From Neobacillus mesonae (GTDB taxonomy: Bacteria; Bacillota; Bacilli; Paenibacillales; Paenibacillaceae), in assembly GCA_023715865.1 (NCBI GenBank), contig JAMBOW010000003.1, positions 62,001-126,000 on the forward strand: a stretch of 64,000 nt of DNA. Direction: 5' to 3'. Positions 63,116 through 64,000 of the stretch are shown piece after piece (positions within the stretch are counted from its first letter, which is position 1; each line of letters starts with the position of its first letter). A program made the position numbers and the translations under genes. Under the pieces are notes generated by a model. It did not search any database and was not told where the DNA came from. It saw only the letters and a program-made list of their open reading frames with translations.

Positions 63116-64000
63116 TTATTGTTCAGGCAAGAAATCATTCGTAAATGCTTGATCGACGTCCAGTGGCTGCTCAAGCAGCTCGTGCTCTACCATCCAGTCC
63201 GAATAGTTTTGCCATACTTCTGCTTTCTGTTCGCCCCAGCGTCCAGCATCATCCTGATATTTAGGGCTCAGCCATTTCTGGCTGGCAAGCACCAGCTCTT
63301 TATCCAAATCCGGTTCCGCGCTGCTAAGGATTTCTGCCGCTTCTTCCGGATGATCGATTGCGTACTGATAACCTTTGGACGTAGCTCGCATAAAGGCTTT
63401 AACAAGCTCTGGATCTTCGCTGATGGTTTGTTCATTGGTGATCAGGACGGGAGTATAGTAGTCGAGCTTCTCGGAGTAGTCCTTGACGTAGAACATGTCG
63501 ATTGGCTCACCACGAAGCTCGGCTTCGATGCCCGTCCAGGCATAAAAGATCCAGGCGAAATCGATGTCCCGTTTGGTAGCTGTAAAGAAGTCAGCATCAC
63601 CGATGTTTACATTGCTGACTTTATCGACATCTGCGCCTTCGATTCCCATTATCGTATCCAGAACTGCCGAATCGATAGGGTTGCCCCAGCCTCCGTAGGT
63701 TTTGCCTTCGAAATCTTTAGGAGACTCAATGTTGCGATCTGCGGGAGCTGCAAAACCCGATGTATTATGCTGAATGACAGCAGCGATCGAAACGATAGGA
63801 ACACCTTGTGTCCGGGCCTGTGTAACACCCTCCTGATAACTTACGCCGAAAGGCACTTCGCCTGATGCTACCATCGTATCCGCACCAGCCTGACCTGGCT
63901 GTATGATCTCAACATTCAGGCCTTCTTCCTCATAATAGCCTTCACTTACCGCAGCATATAAACCGGTATGGTTCGTGTTTGGCGTCCAGTCCAGAACGAC
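63116..64000 (-). CDS. thiY: Thiamin-precursor ABC substrate-binding protein (ThiY-like), 5' end outside window
   Basis: C-terminal 294 residues of an NMT1/THI5-like binding protein; the reading frame stays open to the window edge, so the signal peptide and N-terminus are missing. The visible start VVLDWTPNTNHTGLYAAVSEG contains the ThiY hallmark WTPNTNHTG, and YGGWGNPIDSAVLDTIM is another family stretch. Binds a hydroxymethyl- or formylaminopyrimidine-type thiamin precursor. A TPP riboswitch, if present, would lie upstream of the window. Confidence 0.88.
   Translation of the reverse strand, partial: VVLDWTPNTNHTGLYAAVSEGYYEEEGLNVEIIQPGQAGADTMVASGEVPFGVSYQEGVTQARTQGVPIVSIAAVIQHNTSGFAAPADRNIESPKDFEGKTYGGWGNPIDSAVLDTIMGIEGADVDKVSNVNIGDADFFTATKRDIDFAWIFYAWTGIEAELRGEPIDMFYVKDYSEKLDYYTPVLITNEQTISEDPELVKAFMRATSKGYQYAIDHPEEAAEILSSAEPDLDKELVLASQKWLSPKYQDDAGRWGEQKAEVWQNYSDWMVEHELLEQPLDVDQAFTNDFLPEQ

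Overview
The window looks like chromosome of a Gram-positive Bacillota bacterium, most likely a Paenibacillus. Evidence: moderate GC, strong AAGGAGG-type ribosome sites, frequent TTG and GTG starts, lipobox lipoproteins, a Bacillus-type Fnr with C-terminal cysteines, a ywrCBA-type chromate locus, and carbohydrate regulons run by AraC proteins and YesM/YesN pairs. I see no rRNA, tRNA, insertion sequence, prophage or CRISPR array. The species is inference.

Layout. 1-8.7 kb: the end of a sugar ABC operon (permease plus LacZ beta-galactosidase), an AraC regulator with an extra C-terminal domain, a lipoprotein, a heparinase II/III-like protein and a 37-residue membrane peptide. 8.7-13.7 kb: a methyltransferase, a secreted protein of nine Ig-like repeats and an Lrp-controlled two-subunit chromate transporter. 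13.9-17.2 kb: a GAF protein, response regulator and PAS kinase, divergent from Fnr across an Fnr-type palindrome. 17.3-21.5 kb: a 51-residue protein behind a near-perfect Fur box, and a glutamine-type ABC operon behind a TnrA/GlnR-type box. 21.6-29.5 kb: a GH28 pectinase, then NikR, a small protein and a NikABCDE-type importer with a candidate NikR operator. 29.6-38 kb: a DUF985 cupin, DUF445 protein, a second LuxR-type two-component system, a GGDEF/HD-GYP membrane protein, DUF5317 followed by a 30-residue signal-like peptide, and an SLH-type secreted protein.

38-44.3 kb: a NupNOPQ-like nucleoside importer followed by a sulfite-oxidase-like molybdoenzyme and a nucleoside phosphorylase, which looks like one unit for uptake and phosphorolysis of nucleosides. 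44.4-47.7 kb: a copper module (csoR, copZ, copA) with three ATACCC-type operators. 47.7-50.4 kb: an ECF sigma/anti-sigma pair with its own likely promoter, a 740-base gene-free stretch with three related hairpins whose stems differ by compensatory changes, and a lipoprotein. 50.5-60.1 kb: a nitroreductase, an AraC regulator divergent from a GH43 beta-xylosidase, and a sugar ABC operon with YesN/YesM regulators and cre-like sites. 60.3-64 kb: a thiamin-precursor-type ABC operon (ThiY-like binding protein cut by the window edge, MTH1187-family protein, permease, ATPase) ending in a TatD-family hydrolase.

The most interesting signals are the covarying hairpin family (49.3-49.7 kb), the DUF5317/30-residue peptide unit beside the HD-GYP protein (33.7-36.4 kb), the Fur-box-linked 51-residue protein (17.3-17.5 kb), and the molybdoenzyme inside the nucleoside unit. 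All functional calls come from reading motifs by eye; no database search was run.
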